18,024 nucleotides of DNA from assembly GCA_964466625.1 (NCBI GenBank), contig CAYXQF010000040.1, forward strand, positions 1-18,024, given 5' to 3'. The stretch is from QALR01 sp964466625 (lineage in GTDB: Bacteria > Bacillota > Clostridia > Oscillospirales > CAG-272). Shown piece after piece: positions 1-7,338 of the stretch; within the stretch, counting starts at the first letter, position 1; each line of letters starts with the position of its first letter. A model generated the notes under the pieces. That model saw nothing but the letters and a program-made list of their open reading frames with translations. It did no database searches and was not told the origin of the DNA. The translations under genes and the position numbers were made by a program.

Positions 1-876
1 TACGGCGCAGAAATTTTTGAAGGACTCAAGGCATATAAAACACCTGCGGGCGATATCCAGCTTTTCCGCCCGATGGAAAATATCACTCGTATGAATAATT
101 CTGCGGAACGTCTTTGCTTGCCGAAGCTCGACCCCGAATTCACGCTCCACGCGCTGAAAACCTTCGTGGACGTGGAAAGGGAATGGGTTCCTTCCGAAGA
201 CGGCACGTCGCTTTATTTGCGTCCGTTCCTTTTCGGTAACGATGAAACGCTCGGTGTTCACACCATTCAGAATGCGCTCTTTATCATTATCGCATCTCCT
301 GTTGGCAGTTATTATCCCGAAGGTATCAATCCCGTTCGCATCATGATCGAAACCGAAGACGTTCGCGCGGTACGCGGCGGCACCGGTTATGCAAAATGCG
401 GCGGTAACTATGCGGCAAGTAACCGTGCCGGCGAAGTTGCCGAGAAGAAAGGCTTCTCTCAGGTTCTTTGGCTTGACGGCGTGGAACGCAAATATATCGA
501 AGAAGTCGGCGCGATGAACGTTATGTTCAAGATCGATGGCAAAGTGATCACACCGAAGCTTACAGGCTCCATTCTCCCCGGTGTGACCAGAAAATCCTGC
601 ATCGCGCTTCTCGCTGACCGCGGTGTTGAAGTGGAAGAAAGACTTCTTTCCGTTGATGAACTCATCAGTGCGGCAAAGAGCGGCAAGCTCGAAGAAGCTT
701 GGGGCTGTGGTACGGCGGCTGTCGTTTCTCCGATCGGTGAGCTTTCTTACGAAGGCGAAAGCTATATTGTCAGCGGCGGCAAGATCGGCGAAGTAACACA
801 ATCGCTTTATGATGCCTTGACCTCGATTCAGTGGGGCAAAGCAGAAGATATTCACGGCTGGACAGTTAAGATTTAA
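1..876 (+). CDS. ilvE: Branched-chain amino acid aminotransferase, 5' truncated by window edge
   Basis: PLP-dependent transaminase that interconverts valine, leucine and isoleucine with their 2-oxo acids, using glutamate/2-oxoglutarate. The reading frame is open from base 1, so the start lies outside the window; 291 codons are visible of a family length near 340-360. The visible part opens with a YGAEIFEGLKAY segment typical of class IV aminotransferases. The PLP lysine is in GGTGYAKCGGNYAAS (K at visible residue 132), RPFLFG is near residue 74, and the cofactor-phosphate region is EAWGCGTAAVVSP near the C-terminus. This pattern fits the IlvE group that includes mitochondrial BCATs rather than D-amino acid aminotransferase. 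pyrR follows after 11 bases and its ribosome binding site overlaps this stop codon, so the two are probably co-transcribed. Identity is firm from motifs; exact substrate preference is inferred. Confidence 0.93.
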   Translation, partial: YGAEIFEGLKAYKTPAGDIQLFRPMENITRMNNSAERLCLPKLDPEFTLHALKTFVDVEREWVPSEDGTSLYLRPFLFGNDETLGVHTIQNALFIIIASPVGSYYPEGINPVRIMIETEDVRAVRGGTGYAKCGGNYAASNRAGEVAEKKGFSQVLWLDGVERKYIEEVGAMNVMFKIDGKVITPKLTGSILPGVTRKSCIALLADRGVEVEERLLSVDELISAAKSGKLEEAWGCGTAAVVSPIGELSYEGESYIVSGGKIGEVTQSLYDALTSIQWGKAEDIHGWTVKI

Positions 877-887
877 GGATTTTGACG

Positions 888-1421
888 ATGAAATTCAAAA
901 CAAGACTGATGTCCGCGACCGATGTGGAAAGAGCGCTGATGCGCATTTCCCATCAGATCGTGGAAAAAAATCACGGTACGGAGAATCTTTGCTTTATCGG
1001 TATCCGTTCGCGCGGTGTACCGCTGGCGGAGCTTCTGCGCGATAATATCAAGAAGATCGAAAATGTGGAGCTTGAGGTCGGTACACTGGATATCACGCTT
1101 TATCGTGATGATCTTGGTGAGAAAAAAGAACCGCTGATCAACGGCACACACGTTCCTTTTTCCGTGACAGACCGCGTAGTGGTGCTTGTGGACGACGTGA
1201 TCTACACCTCTCGCACGGCACGTTGCGCTCTGGAAGCGGTGATGAAACTTGGCAGACCTTCGCGCATTTATCTTGCGGCGCTCATTGATCGCGGTCACCG
1301 CGAGCTTCCTATTCGCCCCGATTTTGTGGGGAAAAATATTCCCACGTCGAGAGAAGAATCGGTGACGGTTCTCGTGCCACCGATCGACGGCGAGCTTGCT
1401 GTGGATCTTTATGAAAAATAA
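888..1421 (+). CDS. pyrR: PyrR, pyrimidine operon regulator / uracil phosphoribosyltransferase
   Basis: PyrR binds pyr mRNA in response to UMP/UTP to promote attenuation and usually has uracil phosphoribosyltransferase activity (uracil + PRPP to UMP). The 177-residue product matches the family length. The PRPP-binding motif VVVLVDDVIYTSRT spans residues 97-110, preceded by FIGIRSRG at 36-43, and the C-terminal segment with NIPTSREE is typical. ATG 888 is preferred over the in-frame TTG at 882 because the AAGGA site at 875-879 is 8 bases from ATG but only 2 from TTG. That binding site overlaps the ilvE stop, suggesting translational coupling. No other pyr genes are in view and no PyrR-binding attenuator is visible, so any regulatory target must be elsewhere. 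A terminator follows. Confidence 0.93.
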   Translation: MKFKTRLMSATDVERALMRISHQIVEKNHGTENLCFIGIRSRGVPLAELLRDNIKKIENVELEVGTLDITLYRDDLGEKKEPLINGTHVPFSVTDRVVVLVDDVIYTSRTARCALEAVMKLGRPSRIYLAALIDRGHRELPIRPDFVGKNIPTSREESVTVLVPPIDGELAVDLYEK

Positions 1422-1444
1422 CCGGGGAATCCCGTCAACATGTG

Positions 1445-1483
1445 AAAAGTCCGAAAAGAAAACGATCTCTTCGGGCTTTTTTT
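1445..1483 (+). terminator. Rho-independent terminator after pyrR
   Basis: AAAAGTCCGAA (1445-1455) pairs with TTCGGGCTTTT (1470-1480), with one G-U pair and a 14-base loop, and runs into seven Ts (1477-1483). It lies 24 bases after the pyrR stop. The next gene's ribosome binding site begins right after the T run, so it may be a partial terminator or attenuator between pyrR and the MazG-like gene. Confidence 0.75.
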
Positions 1484-1496
1484 GAAAGGAATTTTT

Positions 1497-1823
1497 ATGG
1501 CTGATTTCAGTATCGGAGAAATGCAGGAAATGCAATCCGTTTTGCAGGAAAAATATAAACATATCTGGGAACCGATCGGCCCTGAAACAGGACAAAATAA
1601 ATTGCTTTGGCTGGTCGGGGAACTGGGTGAGGTCATTGATATCGTGAAAAAGAACGGTGGCACTAAAGCTTGCACCGATCCTGCGCTTCGCCAAGATCTC
1701 GTCGAGGAACTTGCGGACGTTCTCATGTATTATAATGACGTTTTGAATTGCTATGGCATTTCTGCAGACGAACTCAAAAAGGTATATATCGAAAAATTCG
1801 AGAAGAATATGAAGCGTTGGTGA
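1497..1823 (+). CDS. MazG-like nucleotide pyrophosphohydrolase
   Basis: A 108-residue all-alpha protein of the MazG-like NTP pyrophosphohydrolase group, which hydrolyses (d)NTPs to NMPs plus pyrophosphate and is usually a house-cleaning enzyme. The metal-binding acids are in place: GELGE at residues 41-45 (E42 and E45) and EELAD at 70-74 (E71 and D74). The single-domain length fits MazG-like proteins rather than the duplicated MazG. ATG 1497 is chosen because AAAGGA at 1485-1490 sits 6 bases upstream; an upstream in-frame TTG at 1482 overlaps the terminator T run and has no binding site. It lies downstream of pyrR, so both genes touch nucleotide metabolism, but a terminator-like hairpin separates them. 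The true substrate cannot be read from sequence. Confidence 0.8.
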   Translation: MADFSIGEMQEMQSVLQEKYKHIWEPIGPETGQNKLLWLVGELGEVIDIVKKNGGTKACTDPALRQDLVEELADVLMYYNDVLNCYGISADELKKVYIEKFEKNMKRW

Positions 1824-1856
1824 AAAATCCACGTTCCGTGGAATTTCACCCTCTTT
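1820..1856 (+). terminator. Probable terminator after the MazG-like gene
   Basis: GTGAAA (1820-1825) and TCCAC (1828-1832) pair with GTGGA (1838-1842) and TTTCAC (1844-1849), leaving a small internal loop, and CCTCTTTTT follows. The 5' arm includes the stop codon of the preceding gene. The T run is interrupted, so termination may be incomplete. Confidence 0.55.
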
Positions 1857-1884
1857 TTGGTTGGTGGTCTTTTGTTTTCCCAAG

Positions 1885-1893
1885 TGATATACT
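1885..1893 (+). promoter_or_regulatory. Extended -10 promoter of the XRE gene
   Basis: TGATATACT (1885-1893) is an extended -10 (TGn followed by TATACT). No good -35 hexamer is seen at the usual distance. The predicted start is near 1900, giving a leader of about 25 bases before the start codon at 1925. Confidence 0.55.
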
Positions 1894-1924
1894 AAAGACA
1901 CCAAAGAAAAAGGAGTGATAACTG

Positions 1925-3085
1925 ATGACAGTAACTTTTGGTACAAGACTCAAAAAGCTTCGTAAGAGTGCAGATCTTACGCAACAGGAATTGGCGGAAG
2001 AAATCGGTGTCAGCGTACAAGCGATTTCCAAGTGGGAAACGGATACGGGCATGCCCGATATTTCGCAGATCGTACCGCTTTCGCGCGTTCTGGACGTTTC
2101 CGCAGACGTTTTGCTCGGCATTGTTGATGAAAATGACAGCGCGGAATTCGATGCGATCTACAAAAAATGTATGGCGATCGAAACGGTGAATTCATGCAGT
2201 TGGCCCCCCGCTGCAGAAAAAGCAGAAGTTGGGTTTCAAATGATGTATGAGTTTTTCCTTTCTCACCCGAATAATGTCCGTGCAGCGAAATATCTGCTGG
2301 ATCTTTCTGAGCTTTATTGGGGAAAATTTCATGTGTTTGCCGATGATGATGGAGCTCTCAAAGAATGTGAGCGCTTTGCAAATTGCATTTTTCGTCATAG
2401 TGATGACGCAGACTTGCAGGCAGAGGCAAGATTTTTGATCGCATCGGTTTGGGCGCGAGTGGGGCAAAAAGAAAAGGCGGAAGAAATGCTTTCCAAAATG
2501 CCTTTCCGTTATGGTGACCGTTGCTATTGGTCTGCGGAAGTGGCTGAAAAAGTGGGTGACTACGAAAAAGCAGAGGCACTTTGCAGAGAAAGCTTTTCCT
2601 ATCGCGTTAGGTTTATATCGCGTACGCTTCGCTTGATGGCGCATCTGCCAAGCAAGTCTTATGAGGAGCAGACCGCCTACGAAGAATATATGCTTCGTAT
2701 CATCAATGCCTTTTTATCGGGTGGTAACGATATGCCGCATAGACAAGTTTACCAAAAGATGTCGATTCTTGTGGGTCTTGTGAAAAGATATCTGCACCTC
2801 GGTGATGCAGAGCGTGCGGCGGAACGCTTTGAGGCGCTTGTGGCGACTGCGGAAGATTATCTTGCATTTATCAATAATGGCGTCAAAGGTTCCGCTCTGA
2901 TGCTTTTTGATGACGGACTTGATTATTATGATGGTGACGTTAATGGCGCTGTGCGCCGTGAAACGGTGATGGAATGTTTGCACCGTGCGATTGGTTACGG
3001 AGAAAACATGGAACTTGCCAAGGGAAATGGGCGCATGGGAAGATGCGTTGCAAAGGCAAAAAAGATCAGCGGTGAAACAATCTGA
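1925..3085 (+). CDS. XRE-family HTH regulator with long helical C-terminal region
   Basis: A 386-residue protein. Residues about 6-62 form a Cro/C1-type helix-turn-helix: TRLKKLRKSADLTQQELAEE, then a recognition-helix region SVQAISKWE, then a fourth-helix region ending in SADVLLGI. The remaining 320 residues are helix-rich and may be TPR-like, for example GQKEKAEEMLSKM and VGDYEKAEALCRES, which look like paired helices. I see no membrane segment, enzyme motif or peptidase triad. Many Clostridia encode such one-component regulators whose C-terminal repeats bind a peptide or partner; that role is inferred here. AAAGGAG at 1908-1914 lies 10 bases before ATG. The gene is isolated, with terminators on both sides, so no target operon is suggested by context. 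The DNA-binding call is strong and the ligand is unknown. Confidence 0.85.
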   Translation: MTVTFGTRLKKLRKSADLTQQELAEEIGVSVQAISKWETDTGMPDISQIVPLSRVLDVSADVLLGIVDENDSAEFDAIYKKCMAIETVNSCSWPPAAEKAEVGFQMMYEFFLSHPNNVRAAKYLLDLSELYWGKFHVFADDDGALKECERFANCIFRHSDDADLQAEARFLIASVWARVGQKEKAEEMLSKMPFRYGDRCYWSAEVAEKVGDYEKAEALCRESFSYRVRFISRTLRLMAHLPSKSYEEQTAYEEYMLRIINAFLSGGNDMPHRQVYQKMSILVGLVKRYLHLGDAERAAERFEALVATAEDYLAFINNGVKGSALMLFDDGLDYYDGDVNGAVRRETVMECLHRAIGYGENMELAKGNGRMGRCVAKAKKISGETI

Positions 3086-3090
3086 AAATA

Positions 3091-3122
3091 AAACTCCCAC
3101 AGAATTTTCTGTGGGAGTTTTT
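3091..3122. terminator. Bidirectional terminator between XRE gene and radA
   Basis: AAACTCCCACAGAA (3091-3104) is a perfect complement of TTCTGTGGGAGTTT (3107-3120), a 14-bp stem. T-rich sequence follows on the + strand and A-rich sequence precedes it, so it can terminate both the XRE gene (+) and radA (-), which converge here. Confidence 0.9.
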
Positions 3123-3130
3123 AGTTACTT

Positions 3131-4537
3131 TCAGTTAATTTCCTTCTTTTTCAGCAGAGGCAAGAGATCAAACACCGTTTTAATGGGAATCAGTGTTGTG
3201 CCTTCGGATACCTTGATCTCGGTTTTGCCGAGGTTGCGGCTGGGGACGGCGATCTTGGTAAATCCAAGACGTTCACCCTCGCGCACACGCTGTTCGATGC
3301 GGGAAACGGCACGCACTTCACCCGAAAGACCAAGCTCACCGATGCAAAGAACGTCATCTGGGACGGGAAGATCACGCAGACTGGAGATCATGGCGAGCGC
3401 CATGCCTGTGTCGGAAGCGGTTTCTTCAATTTTGATGCCGCCGATGACGTTCACATAAACGTCAGATGCGGAAAAACGAAGTCCGAGGCGCTTTTCCAAA
3501 ACGGCGAGCACCATATATACGCGGTTATAATCAATACCCGTAGACATACGCTTGGGAGAGGGGAAAACGCTTGTGGTGACAAGAGATTGGATCTCCGCAA
3601 TGATGGGACGCGTACCCTCGATCACGCAGACGGCACAGTTGCCCGAAACGCCCTGCGGACGGTCCGCAAGGAGCATTTCCGAGGGACTTTCCACTTCTTG
3701 CAAGCCGAGCTCTGTCATCTCAAAAACACCGAGCTCGTTGGTGGAACCGAAACGGTTCTTGATGGCGCGGATCACGCGGCAATTCTGACGGCTTTCACCT
3801 TCAAAATAAAGAACGGTATCCACCATGTGTTCCAATACCTTGGGACCTGCGATGCTGCCTTCTTTATTGACGTGACCGACGAGAATGACAGAGGTGCCTT
3901 CGGTTTTTGCTTTGCCGATGAAAACGCCTGCACATTCGCGGATCTGTGTGACACTTCCGGGAATGGTATTGCTTTCGTTATGATACATGGTTTGGATAGA
4001 GTCGACGATAATGATGTCAGGTGTGCATTTTTCAGCGGCCTTGAGGATCTTTTCCACATTGGTTTCGGTCAAAACGTAAAGCTTGCCGCTTTTGATGCCG
4101 AGTCTTTTTGCGCGCATGGAGATCTGTGAAGTGGATTCTTCACCCGAAACGTAAAGCACGGTGCGTTCTTCCGCAAGGCTTGCGCAGATCTGCAAAAGCA
4201 ATGTGGATTTGCCGATGCCGGGTTCGCCCGAAAGCAATACCACAGAGCCTTCCACAAGACCGCCGCCGAGCACGCGGTCAAATTCACCGATGCCCGTGGA
4301 ACGGCGCAGATAATCAGGCAGATTTTCCGAGGAGAGAAGCTCGGGCTCACTTTCATTGGTGACGCGCGCGAGCATGGTATGTCTTCTTGCGGCAGGTGTT
4401 GCTGCGGCAGGCGCAGGTGCTTCATAGGTTTCTTCCGTAAAGGTGTTCCAGTTTCCGCATTGGGGGCATCTGCCAAGCCATTTTGCGCTTTGATAGTCAC
4501 ATTCCGAGCAGACGTAAACGCTTTTTGCTTTTTTCAT
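3131..4537 (-). CDS. radA: DNA repair protein RadA
   Basis: RadA (Sms) is a RecA-like ATPase that promotes branch migration of recombination intermediates and works with RecA in recombination and repair. The 468-residue product shows all parts in order: a four-cysteine zinc finger (C10, C13, C24, C27), Walker A GEPGIGKST at 104-112, Walker B IIIVDS at 175-180, the RadA-specific KNRFG motif at 260-264, and a C-terminal Lon-like domain from about residue 340 with GELGLSGEVRAVSRIEQRV. The start at 4537 (MKKAKSVYVC) places the zinc finger at its usual distance from the N-terminus; an upstream in-frame ATG at 4573 would start inside a palindromic repeat and is unlikely. It is the last gene of a leftward series after the amidase, with an intergenic repeat between them, and ends at the shared terminator. 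Confidence 0.96.
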   Translation of the reverse strand: MKKAKSVYVCSECDYQSAKWLGRCPQCGNWNTFTEETYEAPAPAAATPAARRHTMLARVTNESEPELLSSENLPDYLRRSTGIGEFDRVLGGGLVEGSVVLLSGEPGIGKSTLLLQICASLAEERTVLYVSGEESTSQISMRAKRLGIKSGKLYVLTETNVEKILKAAEKCTPDIIIVDSIQTMYHNESNTIPGSVTQIRECAGVFIGKAKTEGTSVILVGHVNKEGSIAGPKVLEHMVDTVLYFEGESRQNCRVIRAIKNRFGSTNELGVFEMTELGLQEVESPSEMLLADRPQGVSGNCAVCVIEGTRPIIAEIQSLVTTSVFPSPKRMSTGIDYNRVYMVLAVLEKRLGLRFSASDVYVNVIGGIKIEETASDTGMALAMISSLRDLPVPDDVLCIGELGLSGEVRAVSRIEQRVREGERLGFTKIAVPSRNLGKTEIKVSEGTTLIPIKTVFDLLPLLKKKEIN

Positions 4538-4556
4538 TTTCCTGTCCTTTCTTGGT

Positions 4557-4611
4557 GTGGGACGCTGTCCCACGCCCTGCCAAAGGGATAATAACCCTTT
4601 GGAATCCCGAT
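4557..4611 (-). repeat. Modular palindromic intergenic repeat, copy A
   Basis: Two stem-loops lie side by side: GTGGGAC/GTCCCAC (4557-4563 with 4567-4573, 3-base loop) and CCAAAGGG/CCCTTTGG (4580-4587 with 4595-4602, 7-base loop), followed by AATCCCGAT. The reverse complement resembles copy B at 8131-8207: both share TCGGGATTCC, an AAGGG/CCCTT stem, and the 14-mer TGGGACAGCGTCCC (here 4572-4559). It fills most of the 81-base gap between the amidase and radA, so it would be transcribed as part of the radA leader. Confidence 0.75.
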
Positions 4612-4618
4612 GTAGGGG

Positions 4619-5353
4619 TTATTCTTGGGTATCCAGATATTGTATGATGGACGTATAGATGCTCATGGCGAGCTTTTTTTGATAATCGTCGGTTTTGAGA
4701 AGTTCTTTTTCTGCAAAATTAGAGAGAAATCCGCATTCGACAAGGACGGCAGGAATCTCCAGATGAGAGAGGAGATAGATGTTATCATCGGCGGCTTTGG
4801 TCTTGCGCGCGTTTGCGGTGTTCAGCACGGTGGAATCCGCTTGGATCCGATCGGCAAGGACAGCGCTTTCCGTATTATTCGGGGAATAATAGACCTGCAA
4901 GCCGCTATATTTTTCGACAGGAAATTTATTCATGTGGATACTGACGAAGATGGCGTTTTCCTGCTCTTCTGCAAGGGCGAGTCGGGCATTCAGATCGTCA
5001 CGCTTTTTGTGATCGGACGAAGGATCGGCAAGCTCGATGTCACTTTCTCTTGTCATCACGGTGCGCACGTTCGCGCTTTCAAGGAGTGCGGAAAGTTTTT
5101 TTGCCACGGCAAGGTTGAGGTCTTTTTCCAGCGTGCCGTCGTCATCTGCTGAGGCACCGCCGTCGCGTCCGCCGTGTCCTGCGTCGATGATGACGGTGTA
5201 TACCGTCTTTTCCTCGGTGTCAGCACCTGCGCTTTGCACGGTTTCTCCGCGGAAAAGCAGATTTCCCATCAGCACCGAAGAGAGGAGCATCAGCGCAGAA
5301 AAACAGGTAAATTGCAGGAAAAAGGTGAAAAATCGTTTGAATCCGATATGCAA
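4619..5353 (-). CDS. cwlD: N-acetylmuramoyl-L-alanine amidase, CwlD-like
   Basis: Zinc-dependent Amidase_3 protein that cleaves the bond between N-acetylmuramic acid and L-alanine in peptidoglycan. CwlD homologues act in spore cortex muramic-lactam synthesis, so this hints at a spore-forming lineage. The 244-residue protein has an N-terminal basic and hydrophobic segment (about residues 6-35; signal peptide or anchor) and then one catalytic domain. Zinc and catalytic positions are visible in DAGHGGRDGGA, LEKDLNLAV, SIHMNKF and VECGFLSN. Length and lack of SH3, SPOR or CW repeats favour CwlD over autolysins. TTG 5353 is taken as start because GGTGAG lies 6 bases upstream and no in-frame ATG precedes the hydrophobic segment. 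That binding site is within a long hairpin. The specific cwlD assignment is inferred from length and layout. Confidence 0.82.
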   Translation of the reverse strand: MHIGFKRFFTFFLQFTCFSALMLLSSVLMGNLLFRGETVQSAGADTEEKTVYTVIIDAGHGGRDGGASADDDGTLEKDLNLAVAKKLSALLESANVRTVMTRESDIELADPSSDHKKRDDLNARLALAEEQENAIFVSIHMNKFPVEKYSGLQVYYSPNNTESAVLADRIQADSTVLNTANARKTKAADDNIYLLSHLEIPAVLVECGFLSNFAEKELLKTDDYQKKLAMSIYTSIIQYLDTQE

Positions 5354-5357
5354 AAAA

Positions 5358-5422
5358 ACTCACCGCCGTTTCGTAATTGTTTTCTGAAAAATTATTAAAA
5401 TTATATGAAAACGGCGATGAGT
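5358..5422 (-). terminator. Long-loop hairpin overlapping the amidase ribosome binding site
   Basis: On the - strand ACTCATCGCCGTTT (5422-5409) pairs with AAACGGCGGTGAGT (5371-5358), 14 bp with one G-U pair and a 37-base loop, and is followed at once by seven Ts. It can terminate transcripts of the upstream membrane-protein gene, but its 3' arm contains the GGTGAG binding site and its T run includes the TTG start of the amidase. It could therefore also block amidase translation in read-through RNA. Confidence 0.65.
5400..5405 (-). promoter_or_regulatory. Candidate -10 box of the amidase gene, inside the hairpin loop
   Basis: TATAAT on the - strand (5405-5400) lies about 47 bases before the TTG start, in the loop of the hairpin. 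No convincing -35 is seen 16-18 bases upstream. If used, the transcript would begin downstream of the 5' arm and could not form the stem. Confidence 0.4.
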
Positions 5423-5445
5423 TTATGATGTTTTGTTTTTGAGTT

Positions 5446-6003
5446 TTATTCTTCGGTTTTTTTGCCGAAAAGCTTAAATTCTTTGGTGCCGAGGAAGTAA
5501 GCAAGTCCTGCGAAAAGGGCAGGGAGCACGGAAGCGAGCAGATAGGAGAACGGCGACTGAGATACGTAATAGATGCCGAGCGCGGGCGCGTCCCAAATCA
5601 GCTCAAGGAGTGCTGTGACCGTGTGAACGCCGCGAACACCTGCGTAGTCTTTATAAAAGAACGTGATGATATTGACGATGTTCAAAAGGAAGCTTGGTGC
5701 GGAAGCGAGAAGTCCCACATAAAGACCGGAAAGCGGATTCATGTTCAAACGTCCGCCATCTGCCGCAATCTTATCTTTGGCACCTTTTGTCCAAAGCTGA
5801 GAGTGAATGAGATAATAATAAAAAGCGAAAACGAAAGCTGTCGCGATGATAATAATGCTGTTGATCGAGCTTTCTTTTCCTTGTGTGTCAGTAACAAGGA
5901 GTGGGGAGGTGCAGACGATGCTGAAGACCGCGAGTGCTACACGCGTGGTGAGGAGTTTGAAAAATTCATTTTTGTATCTTTGCCAGAATTCACGAAATTT
6001 CAT
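5446..6003 (-). CDS. Membrane protein of unknown function
   Basis: A 185-residue protein that I do not recognise. It starts with a basic amphipathic stretch (KFREFWQRYKNEFFKLL), has four or five hydrophobic segments (near residues 19-37, 47-66, 93-115, 128-148 and 151-171), and ends in a basic tail with KLFGKKTEE. No enzyme, transporter or receptor motif is visible. The start at 6003 has GAAAGGA about 12 bases upstream, slightly far. It has its own good promoter, divergent from the recombinase gene, and its transcript likely ends at the hairpin before the amidase. The layout allows co-regulation with the amidase but does not show a shared function. Real coding status is supported by promoter, binding site and coherent membrane topology. 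Confidence 0.75.
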   Translation of the reverse strand: MKFREFWQRYKNEFFKLLTTRVALAVFSIVCTSPLLVTDTQGKESSINSIIIIATAFVFAFYYYLIHSQLWTKGAKDKIAADGGRLNMNPLSGLYVGLLASAPSFLLNIVNIITFFYKDYAGVRGVHTVTALLELIWDAPALGIYYVSQSPFSYLLASVLPALFAGLAYFLGTKEFKLFGKKTEE

Positions 6004-6041
6004 GCCGAGGGGTATCCTTTCGATTTTATGTTATTAAAATT

Positions 6042-6070
6042 ATTATAGCGCTTTTTTTCACTTTCTTCAA
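6042..6070 (-). promoter_or_regulatory. Promoter of the 5446-6003 membrane-protein gene
   Basis: On the - strand TTGAAG (6070-6065), a 17-base spacer and TATAAT (6047-6042). It points leftwards, about 40 bases before the start codon, and is divergent from the recombinase promoter about 75 bases away. Confidence 0.75.
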
Positions 6071-6141
6071 GGATATTTGCGAAATTTTATGTGCCGCAGA
6101 AAAAATTTTACAAATTTTGTGCTTTTTTTGTGAAAAAAGTT

Positions 6142-6170
6142 TTGTATTGTTCGCAATTTTATTATATAAT
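6142..6170 (+). promoter_or_regulatory. Promoter of the Xer-type recombinase gene
   Basis: TTGTAT (6142-6147), a 17-base spacer and TATAAT (6165-6170), with the start codon about 52 bases downstream. The surrounding 6050-6180 stretch is very AT-rich. Confidence 0.75.
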
Positions 6171-6221
6171 AAAAAGCAAGAAAAGTTCTGAGAGGATCAA
6201 AAACGAAAGGAAGTGAATTTT

Positions 6222-7265
6222 ATGGCAGAAAAAACGAGAGCTGTCGAGGATTTTTCTCCCGCGGTGGAACGCTTTTTGCGATATAAGCTTATCATTCAGG
6301 GCAGATCGTCGCAAACGGTCTCGGAATATCGATCCGATCTGCATCTGTTTTTTCAATATATGATCGCCATGCGAAAGGGGATCTCTTCTTCTTCTGATGC
6401 TTTTGAAGAAATTTCGATCGCAAGCGTGGATACGGAATTTGTAAAAACGGTCACTTCGCTTGACATTATGGAGTTTCTTTTCTATCTTGCCAATGAAAGA
6501 AAAAACGCACCGCCTGCTCGCGCAAGAAAGCTTTCGGCTATTCGCGCATTTTTCAAATATATGGTGGCAACGGAGCGCGCGATGGAAAAAAATCCTGCCG
6601 CGGATATCGAAACACCAAAAAAGAAAAATGCCTTGCCGAAATATTTGACGCAGGAAGAAAGTCTGGACCTTTTGACCACCATTGCGGAAGACAGGGATTC
6701 AAGAAACAGAGAACGTGATTTTTGTATCATTACGCTGTTTCTTAACTGCGGCATGCGTCTTTCGGAGCTTGTGGGCATCAATCTTTCCGATATCGACCGC
6801 GAGATGCGCTCGCTTCGCGTTGTGGGTAAAGGTAATAAGGAAAGGATCGTTTATCTCAACGATGCTTGCCGTGATGCGCTGGCTTCTTATTTGCTCTGCC
6901 GCACGCGCGACATGGATCACGTTCAGGACAAAAACGCGCTCTTTCTTTCTCGTTTGCAAAAGCGCATGGGAAAACAAGCCGTGCAAAACGTGGTATATAA
7001 ATATTTAGAAGAAACGGGTATGGGAAACAAGCATTTTTCTACGCATAAGCTTCGTCATACGGCGGCAACGCTGATGTATCAGGAGGGTGGCGTGGACGTG
7101 CTTGCACTCAAAGAAATCCTCGGTCACGCCCAACTCAGCACCACGCAGATCTACACGCACGTTGCCGACAAACAGCTTGAAGAAGCTGTGGCAAAAAATC
7201 CGCTTGCTGACGTTCGCCGCAAAACGCTCGCGAAAAAGAGCGTGAAAGAGGAAGAAGACGAGTGA
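6222..7265 (+). CDS. xerC: Tyrosine recombinase of the XerC/XerD family
   Basis: Site-specific recombinase; chromosomal Xer enzymes resolve chromosome dimers at dif. The 347-residue protein has an N-terminal SAM-like core-binding domain (about 10-135) and a catalytic domain with the full residue set: R179 in NCGMRLSE, K203 in VGKGNKER, H275 and R278 in THKLRHTAATLM, H302 in LGHAQLST and Y311 in TTQIYTH. It is longer than typical XerC (near 300), with an insertion around residues 50-78 in the N-terminal domain and an acidic/basic tail after residue 330. ATG 6222 is used, with AAAGGAAG 8 bases upstream; a GTG at 6213 overlaps that site. There is no excision gene or attachment-site repeat nearby, so a housekeeping Xer role is more likely than an integrase. 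Whether it is the XerC or XerD partner cannot be told. Confidence 0.85.
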   Translation: MAEKTRAVEDFSPAVERFLRYKLIIQGRSSQTVSEYRSDLHLFFQYMIAMRKGISSSSDAFEEISIASVDTEFVKTVTSLDIMEFLFYLANERKNAPPARARKLSAIRAFFKYMVATERAMEKNPAADIETPKKKNALPKYLTQEESLDLLTTIAEDRDSRNRERDFCIITLFLNCGMRLSELVGINLSDIDREMRSLRVVGKGNKERIVYLNDACRDALASYLLCRTRDMDHVQDKNALFLSRLQKRMGKQAVQNVVYKYLEETGMGNKHFSTHKLRHTAATLMYQEGGVDVLALKEILGHAQLSTTQIYTHVADKQLEEAVAKNPLADVRRKTLAKKSVKEEEDE

Positions 7266-7303
7266 AACTCTCTGCAAAAAGAAACAAACGTTCTCCTTTT
7301 CTG

Positions 7304-7332
7304 TTTACATTCTTCGGTTTGTGTGATATAAT
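7304..7332 (+). promoter_or_regulatory. Strong promoter of the holin-like gene pair
   Basis: TTTACA (7304-7309), a 17-base spacer, and TATAAT (7327-7332) with TGA in front, an extended -10. The predicted +1 is near 7339, exactly at the base of the first leader hairpin. Just upstream, AAAC-AAAC-GTTC (7282-7293) resembles a Gram-positive LexA site (GAAC-N4-GTTC) with one mismatch; that is weak evidence. Confidence 0.8.
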
Positions 7333-7338
7333 GTGACC

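Noticed and set aside
873..1946. A 357-codon open frame on the - strand across pyrR and the MazG-like gene
   Set aside because: It runs antisense through two well-supported genes, two terminators and the XRE promoter. Its composition is basic and low in structure, with no recognisable domain.
7282..7293. LexA (SOS) box before the holin-like operon
   Set aside because: AAAC-N4-GTTC has one mismatch to GAAC-N4-GTTC and stands alone; kept only as a hint, not as a feature.
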